In this document: positions 31,195 to 41,026 of the stretch, one piece after another | Position numbering within the stretch: the first letter of the stretch is position 1 | Layout: every line of letters starts with the position of its first letter | Notes under the pieces: model-generated | Told to the model about the DNA's origin: nothing | Database searches by the model: none | The model's input: only the letters and a program-made list of their open reading frames with translations | DNA from: Alphaproteobacteria bacterium | GTDB taxonomy: Bacteria > Pseudomonadota > Alphaproteobacteria > SHVR01 | Assembly: GCA_009694185.1 (NCBI GenBank) | Contig: SHVR01000012.1 | Location: forward strand, 1-57,520 | Direction of reading: 5' to 3' | DNA: 57,520 nt | Program-made: the position numbers and the translations under genes

Positions 31195-31503
31195 ATGCTG
31201 ACTGGCTTGATTTCAGGATTCGACTGGGACGAGGGCAACCTTGAACACTGCCGGAAGCACGGTGTTTCCCGGTCGGTGATCGAGAACCTATTCGCGCGCC
31301 CGGTTACCGTCCTGCCGGACGCCGGCCATTCGGGGATCGAACGGCGGCTCAGAGCGATCGGTAGGACCAGATACGGGCGGGCCGTGTTCGTTGTCTTCAC
31401 CATCCGGGAGCGTGCCGGGCACCGTTACATCCGGCCGATCAGCGCCCGCTACATGCACCGCCGCGAGGTCGCGAGCTATGAAAAAGACAATCCCGACCTT
31501 TAA
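31195..31503 (+). CDS. brnT: BrnT-family ribonuclease toxin
   Basis: A 102-residue toxin of the BrnT (DUF497) family, a RelE-like ribonuclease. It begins GFDWDEGNLEHCRKHGVS, the BrnT hallmark near its N-terminus. It has RRLRAIGRTRYGRAVFVVFTIRE in the middle and ends with the RPISARYMHRREVASYE motif. The frame is open upstream to 31072, but the ATG at 31195 gives a normal start behind an inverted repeat. The antitoxin gene overlaps its end by 26 nt. Confidence 0.93.
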   Translation: MLTGLISGFDWDEGNLEHCRKHGVSRSVIENLFARPVTVLPDAGHSGIERRLRAIGRTRYGRAVFVVFTIRERAGHRYIRPISARYMHRREVASYEKDNPDL

Positions 31504-31744
31504 GACCGACAAGGAGGCCCAGGACTTTGTCGATGCCGCCGACCTCGCCGAATTCGATTTGTCGGGCGGACCGCCGGTCCAGTTCGAATTTGAGCCCAAG
31601 TCGGCGCACGTCAATATGCGCGTTCCGAAGCCGCTGCTCGATGCCGTGAAGGAACGCGCCAAGCGGCGTGGCATCCCCTACACCCGGTTCATCCGTCTGC
31701 TCATGGAGCGCGCGGTTTCAGCCTCCGAAAAACCGCGGCGGTGA
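31478..31744 (+). CDS. brnA: BrnA-family (CopG-like) antitoxin
   Basis: An 88-residue antitoxin. The N-terminus MKKTIPTFKTDKEAQDFVDAADL is the toxin-contacting part. The C-terminal ribbon-helix-helix reads VNMRVPKPLLDAVKERAKRRGIPYTRFIRLLME. It starts inside the end of brnT, the usual arrangement for these pairs. The product probably binds the upstream inverted repeat. Confidence 0.92.
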   Translation: MKKTIPTFKTDKEAQDFVDAADLAEFDLSGGPPVQFEFEPKSAHVNMRVPKPLLDAVKERAKRRGIPYTRFIRLLMERAVSASEKPRR

Positions 31745-31861
31745 TCGGTGGCCGGCAACGGCCCTAATGCAAGACCGCCGCTCGAAGCGTGCCGTGGTGG
31801 GGCGGCGCCCGCCGGCTTACTCGATCACCGTCCGGCATTCCGCACCCGACGATCGGCGGAG

Positions 31862-31881
31862 TCTGTGAACTGGTTCACAGA
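31862..31881. promoter_or_regulatory. Near-perfect palindrome matching the CRP consensus, upstream of dnaG
   Basis: TCTGTGAAC and GTTCACAGA form a 9-bp inverted repeat around TG. The core reads TGTGA-N6-TCACA, the classical CRP/FNR-superfamily site. It lies in the roughly 295-base gap between brnA and dnaG, about 160 bases before dnaG. The rest of that gap (31745-32039) shows no gene I can support. Confidence 0.5.
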
Positions 31882-32039
31882 GGCGGGGAGAATTTTCCGC
31901 CGTCAACGGGGCCCCCGAGTCGGGCGGCCCATGGTCGGCAAGCGGGTTATGCCCGCCTCGCCCATGACCCACAGGCACGGTCTGCCGCGCTCATCGCATC
32001 GGACCGGCCGATCGGGGCGGAAGCCTGCTAGGTTCGGCC

Positions 32040-33893
32040 ATGGCCTTCCCACCCCAATTCCTGGACGAGCTGCGCGTGCGCGTGTCGTTGGCCGACCTGG
32101 TCGGGCGGCGCGTCAAGCTCGTTCGCCGCGGCCGCGAGCAGGTCGGCCTCTGCCCGTTCCACAATGAGAAGACTCCCTCCTTCACCCTCAACGAGGACAA
32201 GGGCTTCTTCCACTGTTTCGGTTGCGGCGCCCATGGCGACGCCATCGCCTTCATCATGCGCGCCGAGAACCTCGCTTATCCGGAAGCGGTCGAGAAGCTG
32301 GCGGCGGCGGCCGGCCTGGAGGTGCCCCGCACGTCGCCGGCCGAGCGCGCGCGGGCGGAGCGGGCGACGACCCTCTACCAGACGGTCGAGGCGGCGGCGG
32401 CCTGGTACGAGAAGCAGCTCCGCCTGCCATCGGGCAAGCCAGCGCTCGACTATCTCCAGGGGCGCGGCCTGGATGGGCCGACGATCGCCCGCTTTCGTTT
32501 GGGTTTTGCCCCCGATCTCCGTGGCGCCCTCAAGGGGAGCCTCGCCCGCGACGGCATCGACGAAGCCGGCCTCGTCGAAGCGGGTCTCATGAAGCGGCGC
32601 GAGGAGGGGCCGGCGACGGGCGAGGCTTTCGACTATTTCCGCGGCCGCATCATGTTTCCGATCACCGACCGGCGTGGCCGGGTGGTGGCCTTCGGCGGCC
32701 GGATCATGGGCGACGGCCAGCCGAAATATCTGAATTCGCCGGAAACGCCGCTGTTCCACAAGGGCGGCCTGCTCTACGGCCTGGCACAAGCCCGCGAGGC
32801 GGCGCGCGTCGCCGGCGACGTCATCCTGGTCGAGGGCTATATGGACGTGATCGCGCTCGCCCAGGCCGGCCTCGCCCATGTGGTGGCGCCACTCGGCACG
32901 GCGCTCGGCGAGGAACAGTTGCGGATGCTCTGGCGCCTGGCGCCCGAGCCGCTCATCTGTTTCGACGGCGACGAAGCCGGCCAGCGGGCGGCGGCACGGG
33001 CGATCGAACGGGCCTTGCCGTTGCTGGCGCCCGGCCGCTCGCTCCGCTTAGCCCGCCTGCCGGCGGGCGAGGACCCGGACAGCCTGATCCGCCGCCAGGG
33101 CGCCCAAGCGATCGCCGCGGTACGCGAGGCCGCTCTGCCCATGGTCGACGCCATCTGGCGGCTGGAGGCGGGCGCCCGGCCCGTCGACACGCCGGAGCGG
33201 CGCGCCGACTTCGTGACCCGGCTCCGGGCGCGCAGCGCCAGCATCCGGGATGGGACCGTGCGCGAGCTCTATCGCCGGGAGTTCGAGCGGCGTGTGGAAA
33301 ATCATTTTGGCCAGCGGCGCCCGTCGATCCGCGCGCAGCCATGGGGTGCCGGCCGCCCCGCCGGCCGGCCGGGTTTCCGCCCGGCGCTCGGACTAGCCCC
33401 GGTCCACCGAGCCCCGGTATCGCTGGACGATATACAATTTATGGGTGTTATCGCAGCTTGCCTAAACCATCCGGAGCTGCTGGTTGAGATGGCCGAACCC
33501 TTGGGAAAGCTCACTCTTCCAGGGGGTATGCTTGACAATGTTCGACAGCAGGCCCTAAACCTAATCGGCGCCGGGCAAGCGCTTGACGCGGAGGGGGTAA
33601 GAGCCCATCTACTGGCTTGTGGGCTTGGCGGAGCGGTCGCGGCGATCCTGTCACCGGCCATTCGTGCGGTGGCCCCGCACGCGCGGCCGAATTGTTCGCT
33701 GGCGGCCGCGCGACGCGGGGTGAAGCATGTTTTCGATAACATGGATCACCGGGCGGCCCACGCGGATGCCTGTGAACTGGCGGCCACGGTTGGCGACGAC
33801 GCCAGCGATGCCCTATTGGAACGTCCGTTCGCCGCGGCGAGGGAAATGCATGCACAGGATGACGCCTTCGCCGATGAAATATCTCACGAATAG
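32040..33893 (+). CDS. dnaG: DNA primase
   Basis: A 617-residue primase that makes RNA primers at the replication fork. The CHC2 zinc finger has Cys38, His41, Cys59 and Cys62 (CPFHNEKTPSF then FHCFGCGAHGD). The catalytic core contains YFRGRIMFPITD and FGGRIM, and the Toprim domain has VEGYMDVIALAQAG and the acidic CFDGDEAGQ near residue 310. The C-terminal helicase-binding domain is less conserved. It is followed by rpoD after about 55-75 bases, part of the ancient macromolecular synthesis cluster. Confidence 0.97.
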   Translation: MAFPPQFLDELRVRVSLADLVGRRVKLVRRGREQVGLCPFHNEKTPSFTLNEDKGFFHCFGCGAHGDAIAFIMRAENLAYPEAVEKLAAAAGLEVPRTSPAERARAERATTLYQTVEAAAAWYEKQLRLPSGKPALDYLQGRGLDGPTIARFRLGFAPDLRGALKGSLARDGIDEAGLVEAGLMKRREEGPATGEAFDYFRGRIMFPITDRRGRVVAFGGRIMGDGQPKYLNSPETPLFHKGGLLYGLAQAREAARVAGDVILVEGYMDVIALAQAGLAHVVAPLGTALGEEQLRMLWRLAPEPLICFDGDEAGQRAAARAIERALPLLAPGRSLRLARLPAGEDPDSLIRRQGAQAIAAVREAALPMVDAIWRLEAGARPVDTPERRADFVTRLRARSASIRDGTVRELYRREFERRVENHFGQRRPSIRAQPWGAGRPAGRPGFRPALGLAPVHRAPVSLDDIQFMGVIAACLNHPELLVEMAEPLGKLTLPGGMLDNVRQQALNLIGAGQALDAEGVRAHLLACGLGGAVAAILSPAIRAVAPHARPNCSLAAARRGVKHVFDNMDHRAAHADACELAATVGDDASDALLERPFAAAREMHAQDDAFADEISHE

Positions 33894-33968
33894 CCTGTCG
33901 ACCCCGGCGCTTGGCTGGTTGGGCGGCACGGGCATTGGACGGCGCATATGAGCAGGGAAAAGCAGCGT

Positions 33969-35927
<1,959 letters not shown>

Positions 35928-35972
35928 ACGGCGTCCAGACCTAGGCTGAGTCGGACCGCAAGGCTCAGGCGT

Positions 35973-36101
35973 ATGCCCACCGTCGCGATCGTCGATGGTA
36001 TACTGATATTATTCTACTGGAACGATCACGATCCGCCACACTTCCATAAACAGAACCTCCTTGTTGGAGAATTGGCAACGCGCGCGTGCTCCTATGCATG
36101 A
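35973..36101 (+). pseudogene. DUF4160 protein, truncated after the N-terminal motif
   Basis: The first 25 codons encode [20 protein letters not shown] then PPHFH, the DUF4160 N-terminal signature. After His25 (base 36047) the similarity stops; 17 unrelated codons follow to a TGA at 36099-36101. Normal members run to about 75-90 residues and are usually followed by a DUF2442 gene, which is absent. The break lies just before IS21-like terminal repeats and the tRNA. Confidence 0.7.
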
Positions 36102-36131
36102 CGTGGACAAGCCCTCTCCCGACCAATCAGA

Positions 36132-36182
36132 GGGGTCTAAATTGGACGCGAAAAGGGGGTCACAGTTGGAAGCGATTTGACA
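36132..36182. mobile_element. IS21-like element end (remnant)
   Basis: Two imperfect 20-base repeats (36132-36151 and 36156-36175) share the frame GGGGTC-N4-TTGGA-N-GCGA. They are followed by TTTGACA, so the outer tip reads TGTCAAAT on the minus strand. Multiple internal repeats next to a TGT tip are typical of IS21-family ends. No transposase gene is present. The bases from 36183 to 36327 show nothing else I can name. Confidence 0.5.
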
Positions 36183-36327
36183 GGCTGGGAGGTTCTCGGC
36201 CAATTCGTCGACTTCCATGCGGACAATCTCTGGCGGGATAGTCGGTCCGGTGCGCGGGCCGCCGAATAGCGCTTGCCGGCACCGTGTCGCTTGATTATCG
36301 CCGGGCACCCTTCAGAATAAGAACGGC

Positions 36328-36403
36328 GGGCCTGTAGTTCAGCGGTCAGAACGCGCCGCTCATAACGGCGTTGTCGCAGGTTCGAATCCTGCCGGGCCCA
36401 CCA
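36328..36403 (+). tRNA. tRNA with CAU anticodon (tRNA-Ile2 or elongator tRNA-Met), CCA encoded
   Basis: A complete cloverleaf of 76 bases. The acceptor stem GGGCCTG/CGGGCCC has one G-T pair, and the D-arm is GTTC/GAAC. The anticodon stem CGCCG/CGGCG holds the loop CTCATAA, the variable loop is TTGTC, and the T-arm GCAGG/CCTGC holds TTCGAAT. Discriminator A and CCA follow. The GTTC/GAAC D-stem is a compensated change from the usual GCTC/GAGC. The body resembles lysidine-type tRNA-Ile2, but Met versus Ile2 cannot be settled by eye. Confidence 0.93.
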
Positions 36404-36418
36404 TCCGTATTGGCGCCA

Positions 36419-36554
36419 TGCGCTTCGCGGGCCCCAGCATCTCGTCGTCAAGTTCGGGAAGTTCCTTGTACTCGCTCGCTCCGATAACGTGCGTGTCCAC
36501 GCGAGCCAGGTCAGACTTCAAAATACGGCGCGAGCCGGTCTTGTTCGCGATCAT
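36419..36554 (-). pseudogene. BrnA-type antitoxin fragment, cut at the tRNA 3' side
   Basis: From the ATG at 36554 on the minus strand the frame encodes MIANKTGSRRILKSDLARVD, THVIGASEYKELPELDDEML, a BrnA N-terminus. After about 45 codons the similarity ends, and the frame runs into the tRNA (giving the meaningless GPAGFEPATT) before stopping at 36360. The ribbon-helix-helix DNA-binding half is missing. It starts inside the end of the BrnT fragment, as in intact pairs. It is a different lineage from the brnA at 31478. Confidence 0.72.
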
Positions 36555-36663
36555 TGGCTTTCCGCATGCTGAAGATGTGGCGAACCGCGCCACGCGGGGT
36601 ATATCCGACGACTACCATACGACCCGCGAGCAGGCCGCCGCAAATGTTGGCGCGGCCCGCCTC
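36511..36663 (-). pseudogene. BrnT-type toxin fragment, C-terminal part only
   Basis: Beginning directly after the EamA stop, the minus strand encodes GRMVVVGYTPRGAVRHIFSM then RKANDREQDRLAPYF and a TGA (36513-36511). This is the C-terminal half of a BrnT toxin, with the S-M-R-K-A active-site region. The N-terminal half (the FDWD..N..KHG part) is absent. With the overlapping BrnA fragment it forms a remnant toxin-antitoxin pair broken at both ends. Confidence 0.72.
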
Positions 36664-37557
36664 TCAAGCCCTTGGCCGCTCCGGCCGCGCGATGGCGAGG
36701 CCGGCGGCGACGATCAGGACCGCGCCCACGCCCTTCATGGCATCGGGCATGTCGCCCCAGACAGCCATGCCGATGACGACCGCCCAGACGAGCGCCACAT
36801 AGCGGAGCGGGGCCAGGAGCGCGGCCGGCGCCAGGGTGAGCGCGTGGATGGTGAGGCCCTGGCCGGTGAGATTGAGGAGGCCGGCCGCGAAGAAGAGCGG
36901 CCAGGCGATGCCTTCGGGCCAGCTCGCACCGAGCAAGATGACCACCACGAGGCCGATCGGCAGCGGCACCCACACCGTATAGAAAAGGATGGTGAGGGAA
37001 TGGTCGCGGGCGCCGAGCACGCGGGTGATGATGTCGCGAAAGGCGACGCAGCCCATGGCGGCGAGCGGCAGCAGCGCGATCGGGTCCAGCGCGCCGCCGC
37101 CCGAGGGGCGCACCATCAGCACGACGCCCATGAAGCCCACCAGAATGGCGAGCCAGCGCCGCCACGATACGGGTTCCCCCAACAGCGGCGCCGATAATGC
37201 CGCGATCAGGATCGGGCTGGCGAAAAAGATCGTCATGGCGTCGGCGAGCGGCATCCAGCGAAAAGAGCCGACCAGCGCCAGGCCGCCCAGGCTGTTGATG
37301 GTAGCCCGCAGAACTTGCAAACGCGGATTGGTCGAGCGCAGGAGCCTGAGGCCGCCCCGCACCCCGCCCCGCTTCCAGCATGTGAACAGGGCAAAGAGCG
37401 GCAGGGTGACGAGACCGCGATAGAGAATGATCTCACCCACATTATGGTCCGCGACCAGCCATTTGGTGACGGCGTCCTGAGTGGTCAGCATGAGCACGCC
37501 CGCGACCATGCAGAGGATCGCAAAGCCGCGCCGCGCCGGCTCACTCGCCAGGGTCAA
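36664..37557 (-). CDS. EamA/DMT-superfamily transporter
   Basis: A 297-residue inner-membrane protein with about ten hydrophobic segments arranged as two EamA repeats (about residues 10-145 and 155-290). Visible features are LTTQDAVTKWLV near the N-terminus, FFASPILIAALSAPLLGEPVSWRRWLAILVGFMGVVLMV, and the matching second-half LAPLRYVALVWAVVIGMAVWGD. Substrates of such exporters vary widely. Its start overlaps the stop of the small membrane-protein gene by 4 nt. Confidence 0.9.
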   Translation of the reverse strand: MTLASEPARRGFAILCMVAGVLMLTTQDAVTKWLVADHNVGEIILYRGLVTLPLFALFTCWKRGGVRGGLRLLRSTNPRLQVLRATINSLGGLALVGSFRWMPLADAMTIFFASPILIAALSAPLLGEPVSWRRWLAILVGFMGVVLMVRPSGGGALDPIALLPLAAMGCVAFRDIITRVLGARDHSLTILFYTVWVPLPIGLVVVILLGASWPEGIAWPLFFAAGLLNLTGQGLTIHALTLAPAALLAPLRYVALVWAVVIGMAVWGDMPDAMKGVGAVLIVAAGLAIARPERPRA

Positions 37558-37934
37558 ATGAAGGACGCCGGATCGGGAATGGCCTCACCGCGATAGAGAC
37601 GCAGCCAGCCGATGGCGATGCGGTAGATCCACCACATCATGGCGAGGCCCAGCACCAACCAGCCGACGCCGATGAAGACGAGCGCCATGCCGAGCAGATT
37701 GATCAGGAAATAGAGCCAGAAGCCGCGGATCAGCCAGCGATAATGGCCCTCGATCCAGGTCGCCCGGACGTCGCGCCGGGCGATGTAGCAGAGCAGCAGG
37801 CCCGCGATCGCCGTCACGCCGACAAGGACGCTCGCCGCATAGAGCCCATAGGCGACATGGGCCAGGGTAGCGTCGGGCCGAGCCCCCGGCCGGTTACCCT
37901 GGGGCAAGGGTGTCTCTGGAATGCTGGGCGCCAT
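37554..37934 (-). CDS. Small membrane protein, DUF4870-like
   Basis: A 126-residue protein with a proline-rich cytosolic N-terminus and about three membrane segments (YGLYAASVLVGVTAIAGLLL, FWLYFLINLLGMALVFIGV, LVLGLAMMWWIYRIAIGWL). The spacing and the ending WIYRIAIGWLRLYRGEAIPDP resemble the DUF4870/YccF-like group common next to transporters in alphaproteobacteria. The function is unknown. It is coupled to the EamA gene by a 4-nt overlap. Confidence 0.75.
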   Translation of the reverse strand: MAPSIPETPLPQGNRPGARPDATLAHVAYGLYAASVLVGVTAIAGLLLCYIARRDVRATWIEGHYRWLIRGFWLYFLINLLGMALVFIGVGWLVLGLAMMWWIYRIAIGWLRLYRGEAIPDPASFI

Positions 37935-38065
37935 GGGGGCTCTCGCGATCTCGCCTGCTGCCTCTCACATAGCACGATAGGCGGGGCATGACAGCCGGGC
38001 GCCGGACGGGCACAATCGCCGCCACCGGCCCGCGCGGCCGGTCCTTGTTCGAGGGAGGACGGCGC

Positions 38066-39253
38066 ATGCCCGCCCAGCACCGTATCCGGCTGTTGTTCTT
38101 GAATATCGGCCACACCTACGACCACCTGTTCATGCTGCTCTACGCGACGGCGGTGCTCGCCCTCGAGAGCGAGCTGAACCTCACCTATGGCGAGCTGATC
38201 CAGATCGCCACACCCGGCTTCATCGCCTTCGGCGTCGGCGCCATCCCGTCCGGCTGGCTCGGCGACCATTGGAGCCGGACCGGCATGATGACCCTGTTCT
38301 TCACGGGTATCGGCGTGGCGAGTATCGCCACCAGTTTCGCCACGACGCCGCTTGGCCTCGGTGTCGGCCTCTTCGCCATCGGCGTCTTCGCCTCGATCTA
38401 CCATCCGGTTGGCGTCGCCATGGTGGTCGAAGGCGCCGAAAAGGTGGGCATCCGGCTCGGCGTCAATGGCGTCTATGGCAATATGGGTGTCGCGGGGGCC
38501 GCCCTCATCGCGGGGGCGTTGATCGACCTCTGGAGCTGGCGCGCCGCCTTCGTCATTCCGGGCGCTTTGTCGATCGCCACGGGAATCGCCTTTTACCTCT
38601 TCGTGCGGACGAGCGGGCTTGCGAGCGGCGGCCAGGGACCGAAGCGCCAGGCAGTCGGCTTTCGCCCGGGCTGGCAGCGGGTGCTGATGGTGGTCGCGGT
38701 CGCGACCGTGGCGGGCGGGCTGGTGTTCACCGGCTCGACCGTCAGCCTGCCCAAGGTGTTCGACGAGCGGCTCGCCGCCATTACGAACAGCACTTTCGGC
38801 GTGGGTGCCTTGGTCGCCATCGTCTACGCGGTCGCGGCCTTCACCCAGATTGCCGTCGGCCACATGATCGACCGCTATCCGGCGCGGCTCATCTATGTGG
38901 CGATCGCCCTCTCAAACGTGCCGATCATGCTGATCGCCGTGGGCGCCAGCGACTATGGCATGCTGGTGTCGGGCTTCGCCATGATGGTGCTGCTGTTCGG
39001 CCAGATCCCGATCGCCGACGCACTGGTGGCCGGCTACACCCCCGACCGCTGGCGGGCCCGGGTCTACGCCCTCAAATATGTGCTGAACTTCGGCGTCGCG
39101 GCCACCGCCGTGCCGATGATCGCCTATCTCTACGGCCGGGGCGGGTTTGCCACCTTCTACATGGTGTTGGCGGCCTGTTCGCTGGTGGTGGCGCTCGCCG
39201 CCCTGGCGCTCCCCGGCCGCATGACCCAGGCCGTCCCGCAGCCGGCCGAGTAG
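38066..39253 (+). CDS. MFS transporter
   Basis: A 395-residue carrier with 12 predicted membrane segments. It opens with RLLFLNIGHTYDHLFMLLYATAVLALE, and the helix 2-3 loop is IPSGWLGDHWSRTGMM. The NIGHTYDH opening resembles fosmidomycin-resistance-type/FSR MFS proteins. A strong GGAGGA lies before the ATG at 38066, which is preferred over the more distant in-frame start at 37988. The substrate is unknown. Confidence 0.89.
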   Translation: MPAQHRIRLLFLNIGHTYDHLFMLLYATAVLALESELNLTYGELIQIATPGFIAFGVGAIPSGWLGDHWSRTGMMTLFFTGIGVASIATSFATTPLGLGVGLFAIGVFASIYHPVGVAMVVEGAEKVGIRLGVNGVYGNMGVAGAALIAGALIDLWSWRAAFVIPGALSIATGIAFYLFVRTSGLASGGQGPKRQAVGFRPGWQRVLMVVAVATVAGGLVFTGSTVSLPKVFDERLAAITNSTFGVGALVAIVYAVAAFTQIAVGHMIDRYPARLIYVAIALSNVPIMLIAVGASDYGMLVSGFAMMVLLFGQIPIADALVAGYTPDRWRARVYALKYVLNFGVAATAVPMIAYLYGRGGFATFYMVLAACSLVVALAALALPGRMTQAVPQPAE

Positions 39254-39258
39254 GGAGC

Positions 39259-40644
39259 TCAGCCGAGCGGCCGGAATCCCTGGGGCGGCTTGAGGTCGAG
39301 GCGGCGGCGGAAGAGCCGGCCCCAGGCGGCTTCAGCGACCGCTTGCGCCTCGGCGAGGAGGCCCGGCTCGTCCATGGTCAAGACCGTGCCGTCCCGCATC
39401 AGCCAGCGGCCCGCGACCATCACGGCCGCCACGTCGCGCGCCTGGCCCTGGTGGACGAAGTCCGAGACGACGCGCAGCACCGGCACCAAATGGGCGCGGC
39501 AGAGGTCAACCATGATCAGATCAGCCTGGTTGCCGGGTGCCAGCCAGCCGCCGTCCGGTATCCCAAGCGCCCGGTAGCCGTTCCGGGTCGCCCAGCGCAG
39601 CACCGCTTCGGGCGTGGGTTCGCGGCCGTCCTGGCGGCGCACCCGCTCCATGAACAGGCCGGTGCGCATCACCTCCACCATGTCCTCGGCCATGTTGTCG
39701 CTGCCCATGGTAATCGTGCAGCCATGCGCCTCGAGTTCGGCGATCCGGGGCGAGAGGCCGCGCCGGGCGGCAATCGCGGCGTTGAAGGCAACGGTCGCTC
39801 CCGCGGCGCCCAGCCGCTTCTCCTCGCGGGGCGCCATGCAGCGGCAATGGGCGCAGACGAGGCGCTCGTTCAGGAAGCCCAGATCGGCCAGATACTCGAC
39901 CGGCCGCCGGCCGCGATGTGCCTGGACCGCCCGCACCTCGCCCCAGATTTGGTTGAGGTGAATGGTGGCGAGCGCGCCGAGGCGCTCTTGGAGCCGGCGC
40001 AATTGGCCGAGAAGTTCGGGCGAGCACATGTCCGGCGCCCAGGCGGAGACCGCCACCTGAATCCGGCCATCGGCCGCGCCATGCCATTTGCCATGCGCCG
40101 CCTCGATGGTCTGGAGCGCCCGGGCGGCCAAGCTCGGATCCAGGCGAAACGGGGTGGGATCGCCAATGCCGCTTCCCACCCGATCATGGGCGCGCTCGCC
40201 CAACACGAAGCGGAGGCCGGTCGCCGCCAAGTCGGCTGCGTAATCATCCACCTGGTTTGTGTCCTCGAAAACCAAGGTGGTGCCGCTCCTGAGCGCCTCC
40301 AGCGCGCCGAGCCGCGCCATCACCCGGCGCTCGCCGGTCGACAGCTCCGGCAACGGCAAGGGCGACAGCCCGGCCGTGTAGGGCGGGCGATGCTGCGGCG
40401 ATAGATCTTCATAGATGCCGCGGGCCAGGGTCATGGTGAGGTGGGTGTGGGTGTTGGCGAAGCCGGGCAGCACCGCCCGGCCCGTGCCGTCGATGCGCTC
40501 GGCCTGGGGGAATTGCCCGAAGAGCGCCTCGTTCGGCCCGATGGCGGCGATCCGGTCGCCCTGAATGGCGATGGCGTGGTCGTAATGGACGCTATCCCAG
40601 TCGTCGACCGTGACGATCTCGGCCCCATGGATGATGGTCGTCAT
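39259..40644 (-). CDS. Amidohydrolase-superfamily deaminase/hydrolase (AtzB/SsnA/MTA-deaminase-like)
   Basis: A 461-residue metal-dependent hydrolase with a TIM-barrel core and composite N/C beta domain. Metal-ligand regions are PGFANTHTHLTM near residue 65, HLNQIWGE near 232, CAHCRCM near 273 and SDNMAEDM near 320. It belongs to the group that includes S-adenosylhomocysteine/methylthioadenosine deaminases and triazine hydrolases; the true substrate is open. AAGGAGGA lies close before the ATG at 40644, which is preferred over the in-frame start at 40707. Confidence 0.88.
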   Translation of the reverse strand: MTTIIHGAEIVTVDDWDSVHYDHAIAIQGDRIAAIGPNEALFGQFPQAERIDGTGRAVLPGFANTHTHLTMTLARGIYEDLSPQHRPPYTAGLSPLPLPELSTGERRVMARLGALEALRSGTTLVFEDTNQVDDYAADLAATGLRFVLGERAHDRVGSGIGDPTPFRLDPSLAARALQTIEAAHGKWHGAADGRIQVAVSAWAPDMCSPELLGQLRRLQERLGALATIHLNQIWGEVRAVQAHRGRRPVEYLADLGFLNERLVCAHCRCMAPREEKRLGAAGATVAFNAAIAARRGLSPRIAELEAHGCTITMGSDNMAEDMVEVMRTGLFMERVRRQDGREPTPEAVLRWATRNGYRALGIPDGGWLAPGNQADLIMVDLCRAHLVPVLRVVSDFVHQGQARDVAAVMVAGRWLMRDGTVLTMDEPGLLAEAQAVAEAAWGRLFRRRLDLKPPQGFRPLG

Positions 40645-41026
40645 GGGCCTATCCTCCTTACCTTCGCAATCGAGGTCATGTGTGGAATTAGGGGACACTA
40701 ACCCCAATCACCCTCGCCGTGCGCGGGCGATTGCGTCGGAATCGGCACCTTCATAGCTCAGCCGCAAGCGTGCGAACTCAATTCTCCAAATACATTGTCA
40801 ATCAGCGCCCAATTGGGACCCGGGATCAGCGTCGAAAAGGGACCCACACCGGCGGTTGAGCAGCGGCTCATCCAGGTAAGGAATTCTGTGACAGCTTGCG
40901 TCAAACTGGGCTCTGTTACAACCATTAAAGAGTCTTGTAAATATGATTAATTACTCTCGATAGTGGTGACCGGAAGCGATTTCCCGCGGACAGGTCCAAA
41001 AACCGATGAATTTCGGACCCCGCCGG
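40645..41026. other. Gene-free interval with an IS21-like end and an AT-rich patch
   Basis: About 380 bases without a supportable gene. It holds the IS21-like terminal repeats at 40796-40845 and then an unusually AT-rich stretch (about 40915-40965, with GTAAATATGATTAATTACTC), which stands out in this GC-rich region and suggests foreign sequence. No tRNA or clear terminator was seen. Confidence 0.5.
40796..40845. mobile_element. IS21-like element end (remnant), second type
   Basis: The tip reads TGTCAATCAGCG. Two imperfect 21-base repeats follow: ATCAGCGCCCAATTGGGACC(C) at 40801-40821 and ATCAGCGTCGAAAAGGGACC(C) at 40825-40845. A TGT tip followed by tandem repeats is the terminal layout of IS21-family elements. 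No istA/istB genes follow, so this is a solo end. It differs in sequence from the end at 36132-36182. Confidence 0.55.

Noticed and set aside
36360-36418. Protein segment GPAGFEPATTPL on the minus strand
   Set aside because: This peptide is the well-known artefact produced by translating the antisense of a tRNA T-arm and acceptor stem.
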